Assembly (NCBI GenBank): GCA_023129675.1
Contig: JAGMBM010000137.1
Coordinates: 1-7,568, forward strand
Direction: 5' to 3'
DNA length: 7,568 nt
Source: Hadesarchaea archaeon
GTDB taxonomy: Archaea > Hadarchaeota > Hadarchaeia > Hadarchaeales > Hadarchaeaceae
Made by a program: the position numbers and the translations under genes. The notes beneath the pieces are model-generated. The model did not search any database and had not been told where the DNA came from. It saw only the letters and a program-made list of their open reading frames with translations. Shown here piece after piece: positions 1 through 5,300 of the stretch (the first letter of the stretch is position 1; each line of letters starts with the position of its first letter).

Positions 1-443
1 CTCGAAAGCCGCCCCTCCAACTTTCTAATCAGGGGAATCAACTTCTCCTCATCGACCTCTCCGACAATCATAAGGTCTATATCGCTTTTCAACTGCTCCT
101 CTCCCCTTGCGAACGAGCCATAAATAAAGGCAAGTTTTACCTCACCGAGTCCAGACAAATTTTCTTTTATGACCTCGCCTAGCCCCTCCGTCTTCAGAAA
201 TATACTTTTTAGTTCCTCATAGATCGGCATTTTTTTATCCGCCACGTAATACTTCAGGTTTCCTACTCTCTCGCTATTCAGTAAACCTATGGACTCCAAT
301 TTCTGCAGTTCCCTTCGCACAGAGTTAATATTCCTGCCAGTTTTCCTCGCGAGCTCCCTGACGTAGAATTTTCTATCTGGGCTAAGGAGGAACAGAGCCA
401 AAATTTTGACCCTCGTTTTTGAGCCAATTATCGATTCGAGCAT
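1..443 (-). CDS. Winged-helix plus MNT-type nucleotidyltransferase fusion protein (C-terminus cut by window edge)
   Basis: My translation from ATG at 443 gives 147 residues before the window ends. Residues 5-70 read as an archaeal winged helix: a recognition-helix region around RELARKTGRNINSVRRELQ (29-47), then a wing near 55-67. Residues 100-130 contain the minimal nucleotidyltransferase signature GSFARGEEQLKSDIDLMIVG (109-128), with the GS pair and the metal-binding D121-x-D123. In this family the winged helix binds DNA and the MNT domain transfers a nucleotide to a partner, often a HEPN toxin encoded next to it. Any partner would lie off the left edge. The gene is divergent from the one at 713. 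A TATA-like box sits about 27 bases before the ATG, so the transcript is probably leaderless, which supports this start. Whether it acts as an antitoxin or a plain regulator cannot be told from this fragment. Confidence 0.88.
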   Translation of the reverse strand, partial: MLESIIGSKTRVKILALFLLSPDRKFYVRELARKTGRNINSVRRELQKLESIGLLNSERVGNLKYYVADKKMPIYEELKSIFLKTEGLGEVIKENLSGLGEVKLAFIYGSFARGEEQLKSDIDLMIVGEVDEEKLIPLIRKLEGRLS

Positions 444-465
444 GAATACATAATGTATCCGATAG

Positions 466-475
466 TATAAAAAAG
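466..475 (-). promoter_or_regulatory. TATA-like promoter of the winged-helix/nucleotidyltransferase gene
   Basis: The minus strand reads CTTTTTTATA here. Its centre is about 27 bases from the ATG at 443, which places the expected archaeal transcript start at or next to the start codon. No Shine-Dalgarno motif is seen in between, consistent with a leaderless mRNA. Confidence 0.55.
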
Positions 476-653
476 TTACTCAATTGCCCACAAGTTCCTA
501 GAGCAGTTGAAGCGGTACCGAAGGCTAGAAGAGTGCACCAGTTTTGCCCGTCGAATTTGAGGGAGAGTGGAGACCCCGAGATGACACAGCATTTACACTG
601 TACCGATCATGGATCTTACTCGTCAGTTAGTTTACTAAAAAGTAAGGCAAAAT

Positions 654-662
654 CTTTTTACA
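654..662 (+). promoter_or_regulatory. Weak TATA-like box for the gene at 713
   Basis: CTTTTTACA preceded by an A-rich stretch. A start about 25 bases downstream would fall near 683, just before the GGAGG at 691-695. The match is poor and nothing else supports it. Confidence 0.3.
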
Positions 663-712
663 AAAACGACGGAAGGTTGAAGAAGGTCTAGGAGGATTAC
701 TGAGAGACGAAA

Positions 713-1282
713 ATGATAGTTGGAATCGATACTTCAGGCAAGATAGACCAGTTGCCCATGTGGATCGGGGTCGTAAGACCAATGCAGAGAGGCATATTGG
801 ATAATTTGAGAAAAAGTGTGGGAGGGAGGGCCCCCGTCTTATTGGCGAGGAGAAGGCTTGACGGCAAATATCTAAACCAAGAGGAGATTGAGACATTGAA
901 GAAAAATGTGAATCTTTCCTCAAAGGTGCTGAGGGCCCCCGCTTATGCGTCCTGCATCTGGGACTTCAGATCACTCCACGATCCCAAGGTGCGGATATTA
1001 GCATCAGCGATTCTCCTCACGCTAAGAAATCTTCGAGTCCAAGAAGAGGATGTGATTCTAATCGACAAGGATTACGACTACGATAAAATGAGATTCCTTT
1101 GTTCGTCGGTGGCATTTCTGCTGCGTAAATTCGAGGGAAAAGACCTCAACGTGGAAGTTGGAACCTCTTACAACGAAAGCATCGGGCTCGCGGACATTGT
1201 AGCGAAGCTCGCGAGGCTGGGCAGATTGCATGCTGATGAACTAGGGACCGATGAGCTGAAAGATATCATGCGGACTTTTTGA
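713..1282 (+). CDS. RNase H-like fold putative nuclease, DUF3800-type
   Basis: The 189-residue product opens with GIDTSGK (4-10), an aspartate at the end of a first beta strand followed by a small-residue turn, as in RNase H-like and DUF3800 proteins. A second strand ends in LIDKDYDYD (116-124) with D118 and D120, and the C-terminal helix carries ESIGLADIVAK (155-165) with E155 and D161. These acidic residues in this order are what a two-metal RNase H-like active site would need. The family assignment rests on motif pattern only; the archaeal DUF2209 group is another possible name. A TGA at 701 in the same frame prevents an earlier start. GGAGG at 691-695 is 17 bases from the ATG, unusually far, so initiation may not depend on it. 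The substrate is unknown. It stands alone, followed by a 665-base gene-poor stretch. Confidence 0.7.
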   Translation: MIVGIDTSGKIDQLPMWIGVVRPMQRGILDNLRKSVGGRAPVLLARRRLDGKYLNQEEIETLKKNVNLSSKVLRAPAYASCIWDFRSLHDPKVRILASAILLTLRNLRVQEEDVILIDKDYDYDKMRFLCSSVAFLLRKFEGKDLNVEVGTSYNESIGLADIVAKLARLGRLHADELGTDELKDIMRTF

Positions 1283-1315
1283 GAAAATGCTGAACTAATA
1301 AGGTTGTCATTCCGG

Positions 1316-1350
1316 CCGGAGGACCTATCCTTGATAGGTAGACACTCCGG
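1316..1350. other. Two-part hairpin (stem-internal loop-stem)
   Basis: CCGGAG (1316-1321) pairs with CTCCGG (1345-1350). Inside, ACCTATC (1323-1329) pairs with GATAGGT (1333-1339) around a CTT loop, leaving an asymmetric internal loop of G1322 opposite 1340-1344. Thirteen base pairs within 35 bases is more than chance would readily give. It lies 34 bases after the gene ending at 1282, so it could be in that mRNA's 3' end or in a small RNA. Confidence 0.5.
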
Positions 1351-1426
1351 CAGGTCATTTTAACTTAATCTAGAGGGATATTAAAACCTTGTGATTTGAA
1401 GCCCCCTAATTTTTGAATGGCGGGCC

Positions 1427-1441
1427 GGACGGATAGCGTCC
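1427..1441. other. Short GC-rich hairpin
   Basis: GGACG and CGTCC form a perfect 5-bp stem around a GATAG loop. It directly abuts the terminator-like palindrome that starts at 1442, so the two would stack in an RNA read to the right. Confidence 0.35.
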
Positions 1442-1470
1442 AAAGGAGTTTGGGCCAAAGTCCTTTTTTT
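1442..1470 (+). terminator. Palindrome followed by a T run, terminator-like
   Basis: Arms AAAGGA/TCCTTT and TTTGG/CCAAA are separated by a single G-G mismatch and centred on G1454, spanning 1442-1466. The right arm runs into seven T residues (1464-1470). It could end a transcript from the gene at 713-1282, 160 bases upstream, or from a non-coding RNA that includes the hairpins at 1316 and 1427. Archaeal termination usually needs only the T run. Confidence 0.45.
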
Positions 1471-1522
1471 AAGAATTTCGACCCCCTTTCAAGTGCAAAC
1501 CTGTAGAGCGCCCCCGATTTCG

Positions 1523-1559
1523 TTTAAATAATCATCACAAGTATAATAGTGGTTATACT
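1523..1559 (+). promoter_or_regulatory. Orphan TATA box with a dyad operator at the expected transcript start
   Basis: TTTAAATA (1523-1530) is a near-consensus archaeal TATA box. From 1540 to 1559, AGTATAA and TTATACT form a perfect 7-bp dyad with a 6-base spacer, overlapping where transcription would begin (about 1552-1557). This is the usual arrangement for a repressor site. No protein gene follows on this strand before 1948, so the product, if any, would be an RNA that includes the inverted repeat at 1580-1631. AT-rich DNA produces TATA matches by chance, so I hold this moderately. Confidence 0.4.
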
Positions 1560-1579
1560 CAGCTTTTTGATACCCCACG

Positions 1580-1631
1580 CCTTTCGTACAATAGCTAACA
1601 AGAATTTCTTGTAATTCGTTGTAAGCAAAGG
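1580..1631. repeat. Long imperfect inverted repeat or RNA hairpin
   Basis: The structure is centred on T1605. ACAAGAA (1598-1604) faces TTCTTGT (1606-1612); further out TACAA (1587-1591) faces TTGTA (1619-1623) at exactly symmetric positions; outermost CCTTT (1580-1584) faces AAAGG (1627-1631) with a one-base offset. The arms total 17 complementary pairs in 52 bases. As DNA it could be a protein site or the end of a mobile element; as RNA it would fold into a three-segment stem. Confidence 0.5.
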
Positions 1632-1693
1632 AATTTCTCGGCTTTTCTTATAATGCGTAGGAAGAAAACAGTCCTCTAGTCATGCTGGAACTT

Positions 1694-1720
1694 AAATGAC
1701 AACCCATATTAAACCAAGAC
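1694..1720. repeat. Direct repeat, copy 1 of 2
   Basis: This 27-base unit starts AAATGACAACCCATAT and matches 1905-1931 at 26 of 27 positions, differing only at T1710/C1921. Weaker similarity (AGTGC, a C run, TTCC/CTCC) continues for about 15-20 bases on the right. The shorter core AATGACAACC also occurs inverted at 1302-1311. Confidence 0.75.
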
Positions 1721-1777
1721 ACAGTGCGCCCCCTACCTCCCCCTGATCTGTAGGGCTGCCCTCTTTAGAAGTCAGAT

Positions 1778-1824
1778 AAATGTCCGAAATGTGTCTGATT
1801 TGCCCAAAAAATGTCTGTTATGCC
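1778..1824. repeat. Three degenerate AAATGTC(T/C)G units
   Basis: AAATGTCCG (1778-1786), AAATGTGTCTGATTTGCC (1787-1804) and AAATGTCTGTTATGCC (1809-1824) are related, and the last two share a GCC end. They lie just past the end of the decayed winged-helix fragment. This may be a regulator site cluster or a decayed duplicated sequence. Confidence 0.4.
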
Positions 1825-1919
1825 AATTCATACTTTCTCCCCTTCTTTTCACCAATTTCTTTCAAAACCCCTTTGCTGACTAAATGAAACCTAAACGACA
1901 ACCAAAATGACAACCCATA
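1818..1919 (-). pseudogene. Decayed C-terminal end of a winged-helix domain
   Basis: The minus-strand frame from 1919 to the TAA at 1818-1820 encodes 33 residues, ending LVSKGVLKEIGEKKGRKYELA, which is longer than needed but short enough to show the pattern: K-G-V-L, then I-G, then K-G-x-K-Y-x-L. This matches the last helix and wing of a winged helix and resembles the intact AlbA_2 gene's own end (LEGKGIFERVG then KGTYYVL). The rest of the domain is missing: TGA at 1920-1922 closes the frame and no start or ribosome site is seen. It lies directly downstream of the AlbA_2 gene and between the two direct repeats, so it is probably the tail of an older relative that was truncated or replaced. 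Confidence 0.45.
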
Positions 1920-1931
1920 TCAAACCAAGAC
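1905..1931. repeat. Direct repeat, copy 2 of 2
   Basis: Second copy of the 27-base unit, 211 bases after the first. It is preceded by related shorter pieces, TAAATGAAACC (1880s) and AAACGACAACC (1893-1903), so three or four variants of one motif stand side by side, 17 bases from the end of the AlbA_2 gene. Confidence 0.75.
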
Positions 1932-1947
1932 AGTGCCCCCACTTCCT

Positions 1948-3351
1948 TCAATCAGCGCCGCGCCCCTTTGGCGCCCCTTTAATGCCCGTTTTGCCCCTTT
2001 GGCGCCCCTTTAAAACGTAGTAAGTACCTTTTCCTGTTTTCCCCACCCGCTCGAAGATTCCTTTACCTTCAAGCTCTTTCAGATCATCAGTAGCCTGTCT
2101 TTTTCTTACGTTACAGAGCTGTTGATACTCCTTATTTGTGATCCTTCGCTTCTCTTTGACGTGCATCACCGCTTTGATTTGTCGTTCGTTCAGCCCTAGG
2201 CCCCGTAGGTATTCCTCCGTGTAGATGTCTTTCCTGAAGATAACGCGAAAACCTTGGTATTCTTCAAAAACAGGCTCGGGAAGCCCTGCATTAACGCAGG
2301 CTTTCAACATCTTGTCTATGCCGCTCCCCCACTGCTCGATCCACCCGATGTCGTAGAAAACTCCGGCTATTTTCTTGTTCCTGAGAACCGAGCGGTGAGG
2401 TTTGTAGAGGTCCTCCAGCGTGATGCCAGAAGGTAGACCACCAGGGCTCCAAGTCACGAGTTCGTCGTCGTATATGCGTATCTCCACGTTTGATGGGGAA
2501 GAGTAATCCCGGTGGCACGCTGCGTTGACAATGGCCTCTCGTAGAGCATCCAAGGGATAATCCCAGACTTCCTCCCTTGTGAGCTCGCCCGTCATGACAA
2601 ACTCGACATTGATGTTTTTTCGTATGAAGTCCATAGCATCGTCCACTTGTTCGATGACCGAGCCCTCTATCATCCGGTCGTCGATGACTGTAGTTTTACC
2701 CCTGAACCTGCCACAGTGTATCCGTGTCTGAGATAAGAGGGATTGCGGTTTCTTTCCAAAAAGTAGAACCGCCGCCCATGTCGGTTTTCCATTCTTTATC
2801 AGTTCTAACTTTTCGAGAACTTTCAAGGGTTTTTCACCTTTCCCGATCCTTCTTCTTCCACTGGCGTTCGCAGCCCTGATATATCTCTCTACTTTTTCCG
2901 CGTCTATATCACTAATCGAGGTATCTCTCGCTGGAAGGGCATCCCAGTTCATACCCGTGGAGTCAAGATGAATCTGTGCTATCCCTTGAGGCGACATGGC
3001 CCTGTTGCTGTTCCCTACCCTTCTGAAACATCTGCCCTTTACTGATACAGGTTTGATTGGGAACTCTGCGATGCGGATGCAAACAATAGTCCTCCCATTA
3101 ACTTTCTCAGCCCCGATTTCAGGGATTAGGCTTGGCTTGGTGCTTTGTGAAATCTGATTTGCCCATTCTTTCAGGGATTCTTTTCCGGGAGACGAGCCCT
3201 TGATCTCACCGGTGTCAGAAATGCCTATCAGGATAGTACCGCCCTTTGCGTTGGCGAAAGCTGCCGCCGTTTCGATCGTCTCTTTATCGAAGTTTTCCTT
3301 AAACTCAAGAGTATTAGACTCCCCTTCTTTGATGAGTTTTCCAAGTTCCAT
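1948..3351 (-). CDS. Schlafen AlbA_2 domain putative transcriptional regulator (COG2865-like), with GHKL-like and winged-helix regions
   Basis: The product has 467 residues. Residues 8-125 are the AlbA_2 (Smf/DNA-binding) domain: ESNTLEFKE (11-19), AFANAKGGTILIGI (31-44), DTGEIKG (46-52) and GRCFRRVGNSNRAM (106-119). Residues 265-350 look like an ATPase-type HATPase_c_4 region: LDALREAIVNAACHRDY (267-283), GGLPSGITLEDL (304-315) and WGSGIDKML (341-349). Residues 385-447 form a winged helix ending KGTYYVL. The last 20 residues are a basic Gly/Lys/Arg tail made by an internal DNA repeat. Proteins of this family are usually annotated as ATP-dependent regulators and are common in accessory regions; targets are mostly unknown. 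The start at 3351 follows GGGAG by a few bases and a TATA-like box by about 30. Length and domain order are normal. Confidence 0.9.
   Translation of the reverse strand: MELGKLIKEGESNTLEFKENFDKETIETAAAFANAKGGTILIGISDTGEIKGSSPGKESLKEWANQISQSTKPSLIPEIGAEKVNGRTIVCIRIAEFPIKPVSVKGRCFRRVGNSNRAMSPQGIAQIHLDSTGMNWDALPARDTSISDIDAEKVERYIRAANASGRRRIGKGEKPLKVLEKLELIKNGKPTWAAVLLFGKKPQSLLSQTRIHCGRFRGKTTVIDDRMIEGSVIEQVDDAMDFIRKNINVEFVMTGELTREEVWDYPLDALREAIVNAACHRDYSSPSNVEIRIYDDELVTWSPGGLPSGITLEDLYKPHRSVLRNKKIAGVFYDIGWIEQWGSGIDKMLKACVNAGLPEPVFEEYQGFRVIFRKDIYTEEYLRGLGLNERQIKAVMHVKEKRRITNKEYQQLCNVRKRQATDDLKELEGKGIFERVGKTGKGTYYVLKGRQRGKTGIKGAPKGRGAD
1962..2013. repeat. Perfect 21-base direct repeat in the 3' end of the AlbA_2 gene
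   Basis: Identical 21-base units occupy 1962-1982 and 1993-2013. Each contains two copies of GCCCCTTT, giving a short low-complexity patch. The 31-base period is not a multiple of three, so the two copies are read in different frames, as LKGRQRGK and IKGAPKGR. Both frames give basic Gly-rich peptides. Confidence 0.85.
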
Positions 3352-3380
3352 TTCTCCCGCCTAGGTTTTGGGCGGAGGTT

Positions 3381-3392
3381 GTTTTTAAGGGG
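3381..3392 (-). promoter_or_regulatory. TATA-like promoter of the AlbA_2 gene
   Basis: The minus strand reads CCCTTAAAAAC at about 30-35 bases before the ATG at 3351, which predicts a leader of only a few bases. A small inverted repeat, CCGCC (3357-3361) and GGCGG (3371-3375), lies between box and start codon and could be an operator. Confidence 0.35.
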
Positions 3393-3398
3393 GAAACA

Positions 3399-3491
3399 AT
3401 GGGTGGAAAAAGTGAATGGTGGATTAAATGTAGTAAATGTGGAGAAACTTTTAATTGCCAAGAGAATATGTGCCAAATTGTTCAAAATTAA
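3399..3491 (+). CDS. Possible 30-residue zinc-knuckle peptide
   Basis: ATG at 3399 opens a 30-codon frame ending TAA at 3489-3491. The product contains IKCSKCGETFNCQENMC, with cysteines at 11, 14, 20 and 25. The first pair in the setting KCSKCGE is typical of a zinc-ribbon knuckle, and four cysteines in 15 residues is unlikely by chance. AAGGGGG ends five bases before the ATG, a good ribosome site. Against it: the frame is very short, the G run doubles as part of the AlbA_2 promoter on the other strand, and I see no TATA box for this direction except inside the AlbA_2 gene. It could be a real regulator peptide, a remnant, or chance. Confidence 0.35.
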   Translation: MGGKSEWWIKCSKCGETFNCQENMCQIVQN

Positions 3492-3683
3492 CCTAAATTT
3501 AAAACCAAATCGTTGGGGTATGATGACGCCCCGGAGTTATTGATTATGGCAGGTAGCGCGGGAGGAGCTGTGGCCCCAAGCTCTTGGAGCAGTTCTTATT
3601 TGGTCGCTAGATTCCTTGGGGAAGAAAATTACTCGAACTCGGGCAAAAGTTAAAGTTTTACATTCGCGCAATTCATTCATTTT

Positions 3684-3688
3684 GAGGT
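3684..3688 (+). promoter_or_regulatory. Ribosome binding site GAGGT of the beta-CASP gene
   Basis: GAGGT is complementary to the archaeal 16S rRNA tail and stands six bases before the ATG at 3695, fixing the start. Confidence 0.6.
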
Positions 3689-3694
3689 AGGCAA

Positions 3695-5251
3695 ATGACA
3701 AATCTCACTTTTTTCGGCGGCGTGGGCGAGATAGGCGGTAACAAGATCCTGCTCGAGGACCGCGACACCCGCCTCTGGCTCGACTTCGGCCTCAGTTTCG
3801 GACAAAAGGGCGAATTCTACGGCGATTTCATGGGTCCCCGCTCGAAGGGGGGCATCCGGGACCTCCTCCGGATGGGGCTCATTCCCCGCCTCGACGGGAT
3901 TTACAGGGACGACCTCGTGCACGTCCCGAAGATCGACGATGCACTCAGGGAGCTCGGCATCGAGGACACGTCCTACTGGGCCCCGCAGCTCCAGAGCTAC
4001 GGGGACGTGCTCAAGCGCGATGGGAAGTCCTGGCTCACGGGGGTCCTCCTCACCCACGCCCACATCGACCACTGCGGCTACATCCCCTACCTCGACCCGC
4101 GGGTCCCGATTTACTGCTCCGAGGTCACGCTGCGGGTGATGGAGACCATGGATGAGATCAGCTGGGATGAGTTCACCGTGGTCAAGCCCTGGATGGCCGA
4201 TCGCATCAAGAGAGGGGCTTTCCCAGGCAAACCAACGATAAGGAAAGGAGACGAGGTCGCTCGCGAGTTCAAGACTTTCACCCCGGGGGATATCCTCAAA
4301 ATCGGGGGGCTGCGCGTCCAGACCTTCGCCGTTGACCACTCGATTCTCGGGGCTGTGGCATATCTGATCACGACCTCCGACGGCAAGCGCGTGCTCTACA
4401 CGGGGGATTTCAGGTTCCACGGGCGACAGGCCGAGGCGACCAAGCGCTTCCAGGAGGCGGTCAAGGGGCTCGAGCCCGACGTGATGATAAGTGAGGGGAC
4501 ACGTGTGGACGAGACCGAGCCGGACTCCGAGGAGCGCGTCCAAGCCGAGTGCACCGAACTTGTCTCGAAGGCCAAGGGGTTCGTCGGGGTTGATTTTGCG
4601 TGGAAGGACCTGACCCGCTTTGAAACTCTTCGGGAGGCCGCTCGAGCCGGCGGGAAGACGTTCGCGATATCAGCCCGTACCGCCTACCTGCTCAACAAGC
4701 TGGGGCGCGGCGGGGAGGTGGAGAGCGACCCGAAAGTGAAGGTTTACGTCCCCCGGAAGGGCAGCATGTTGTACTCCCTAGGCGACTACACCAGGTCGAA
4801 GTACATCGCGGGGTTCAGCTCCGACTGGGATAAAGGGGGCCCCGATACCCGACACCTCAAAGATGGGATACGGGCCTACCAGATCAAGGCCGACCCCTCG
4901 CGCTACCTCGTGTACCTCTCCTTCTGGGATTTCAACGAGCTCATCGACCTGCAGCCTCCGGAGGGGGGCCTCTTCGTCTCGGCCTCATCGGAACCCTACG
5001 ACGAGGAGGGGATGATCGAGGAGGAGCGGAAGAAGGCCTGGATGAGGCACTTCAAGCTCAACCCTCCCGACCACGAACTGCTCCACGTACACGCATCGGG
5101 GCACGTTTCCGGGGTCGAGCTCAAGGCTTTCGTGCGTGAAGTCGGCCCCAAGCAGATTTTTCCAGTTCACACGGAGCACCCAGAGTTGTTCAAGGGATTG
5201 GCGGGCGAGGTGCACGAGCGGATCGAGCTCGAGAAGGCTTACGAGATTTGA
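3695..5251 (+). CDS. RNase J-like beta-CASP metallo-beta-lactamase-fold nuclease
   Basis: 518 residues. The N-terminus GGVGEIGGNKILLED (8-22) is that of RNase J and related proteins. Metal-site motifs are present in order: D30, HAHIDH (121-126), H215 in VDHSILGA, and D238 in YTGDFR. The beta-CASP region follows with E267 in ISEGTR, SARTAYLLNKLG (326-337), HVHASGH (464-470) and a final PVHTEH (490-495). Such enzymes cut or degrade RNA with two zinc ions; an RNA-processing or decay role is expected, though the substrate is inferred. Between D30 and H121 there are about 90 residues, far more than in classical RNase J, holding a segment with GLIPRLDGIYRDDL (61-74). It therefore belongs to a divergent branch. 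The gene is GC-rich, carries its own ribosome site, and ends 49 bases from the convergent methyltransferase gene. Confidence 0.88.
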   Translation: MTNLTFFGGVGEIGGNKILLEDRDTRLWLDFGLSFGQKGEFYGDFMGPRSKGGIRDLLRMGLIPRLDGIYRDDLVHVPKIDDALRELGIEDTSYWAPQLQSYGDVLKRDGKSWLTGVLLTHAHIDHCGYIPYLDPRVPIYCSEVTLRVMETMDEISWDEFTVVKPWMADRIKRGAFPGKPTIRKGDEVAREFKTFTPGDILKIGGLRVQTFAVDHSILGAVAYLITTSDGKRVLYTGDFRFHGRQAEATKRFQEAVKGLEPDVMISEGTRVDETEPDSEERVQAECTELVSKAKGFVGVDFAWKDLTRFETLREAARAGGKTFAISARTAYLLNKLGRGGEVESDPKVKVYVPRKGSMLYSLGDYTRSKYIAGFSSDWDKGGPDTRHLKDGIRAYQIKADPSRYLVYLSFWDFNELIDLQPPEGGLFVSASSEPYDEEGMIEEERKKAWMRHFKLNPPDHELLHVHASGHVSGVELKAFVREVGPKQIFPVHTEHPELFKGLAGEVHERIELEKAYEI

Positions 5252-5300
5252 ACTCAGTAGCGTGATGTGGTTGGACGTTTTATGAAGTTTACAAAATCAT

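Larger units (their letters stand above)
1283..1947. other. 665-base intergenic region, gene-poor but rich in repeats and hairpins
   Basis: I find no intact protein gene on either strand. The minus strand has two stop-free stretches of roughly 50 codons between about 1370 and 1685, separated by a TAA near 1525, but they lack a convincing start, ribosome site or recognisable motif. The stretch holds, in order: an inverted copy of the AATGACAACC motif, a two-part hairpin, adjacent short hairpins ending in a T run, an orphan TATA box with a dyad, a long imperfect inverted repeat, and two direct repeats around a decayed winged-helix coding fragment. The AT-rich composition and duplicated pieces look like remains of past insertions, possibly with a non-coding RNA. 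Confidence 0.6.

Noticed and set aside
482..691. A stop-free plus-strand stretch with an ATG at 581 giving 36 residues, ending just before the nuclease gene
   Set aside because: No clear ribosome site, odd composition and no recognisable motif. It may be chance.
1316..1350. Kink-turn in the internal loop of the hairpin
   Set aside because: GA steps face each other, but the two unpaired bases before the outer stem break the standard pattern.
1370..1685. Minus-strand stop-poor stretches of about 50 codons
   Set aside because: Interrupted by a TAA, no plausible start and no motif; the palindrome and T run inside argue for non-coding DNA.
1697..1747. Short frames starting MTTHIKPR in both direct repeats
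   Set aside because: The two frames diverge after eight codons, lack ribosome sites and encode no recognisable domain. The single base difference is silent in this frame but also on the other strand, so it does not show coding.
3520..3600. ATGATGA at 3520-3526 as box C of a C/D guide RNA
   Set aside because: I find no CTGA box D in the following 70 or so bases and no closing stem.
3546..3653. A 35-codon plus-strand frame (MAGSAGGAVAPSS...) with GGAG nine bases upstream
   Set aside because: Low-complexity Ser/Ala/Gly sequence, a weak ribosome site and no motif. I do not call it a gene.
3677..4543. Long open frame antisense to the beta-CASP gene
   Set aside because: It is the shadow of a GC-rich gene whose sense frame has all the family motifs.
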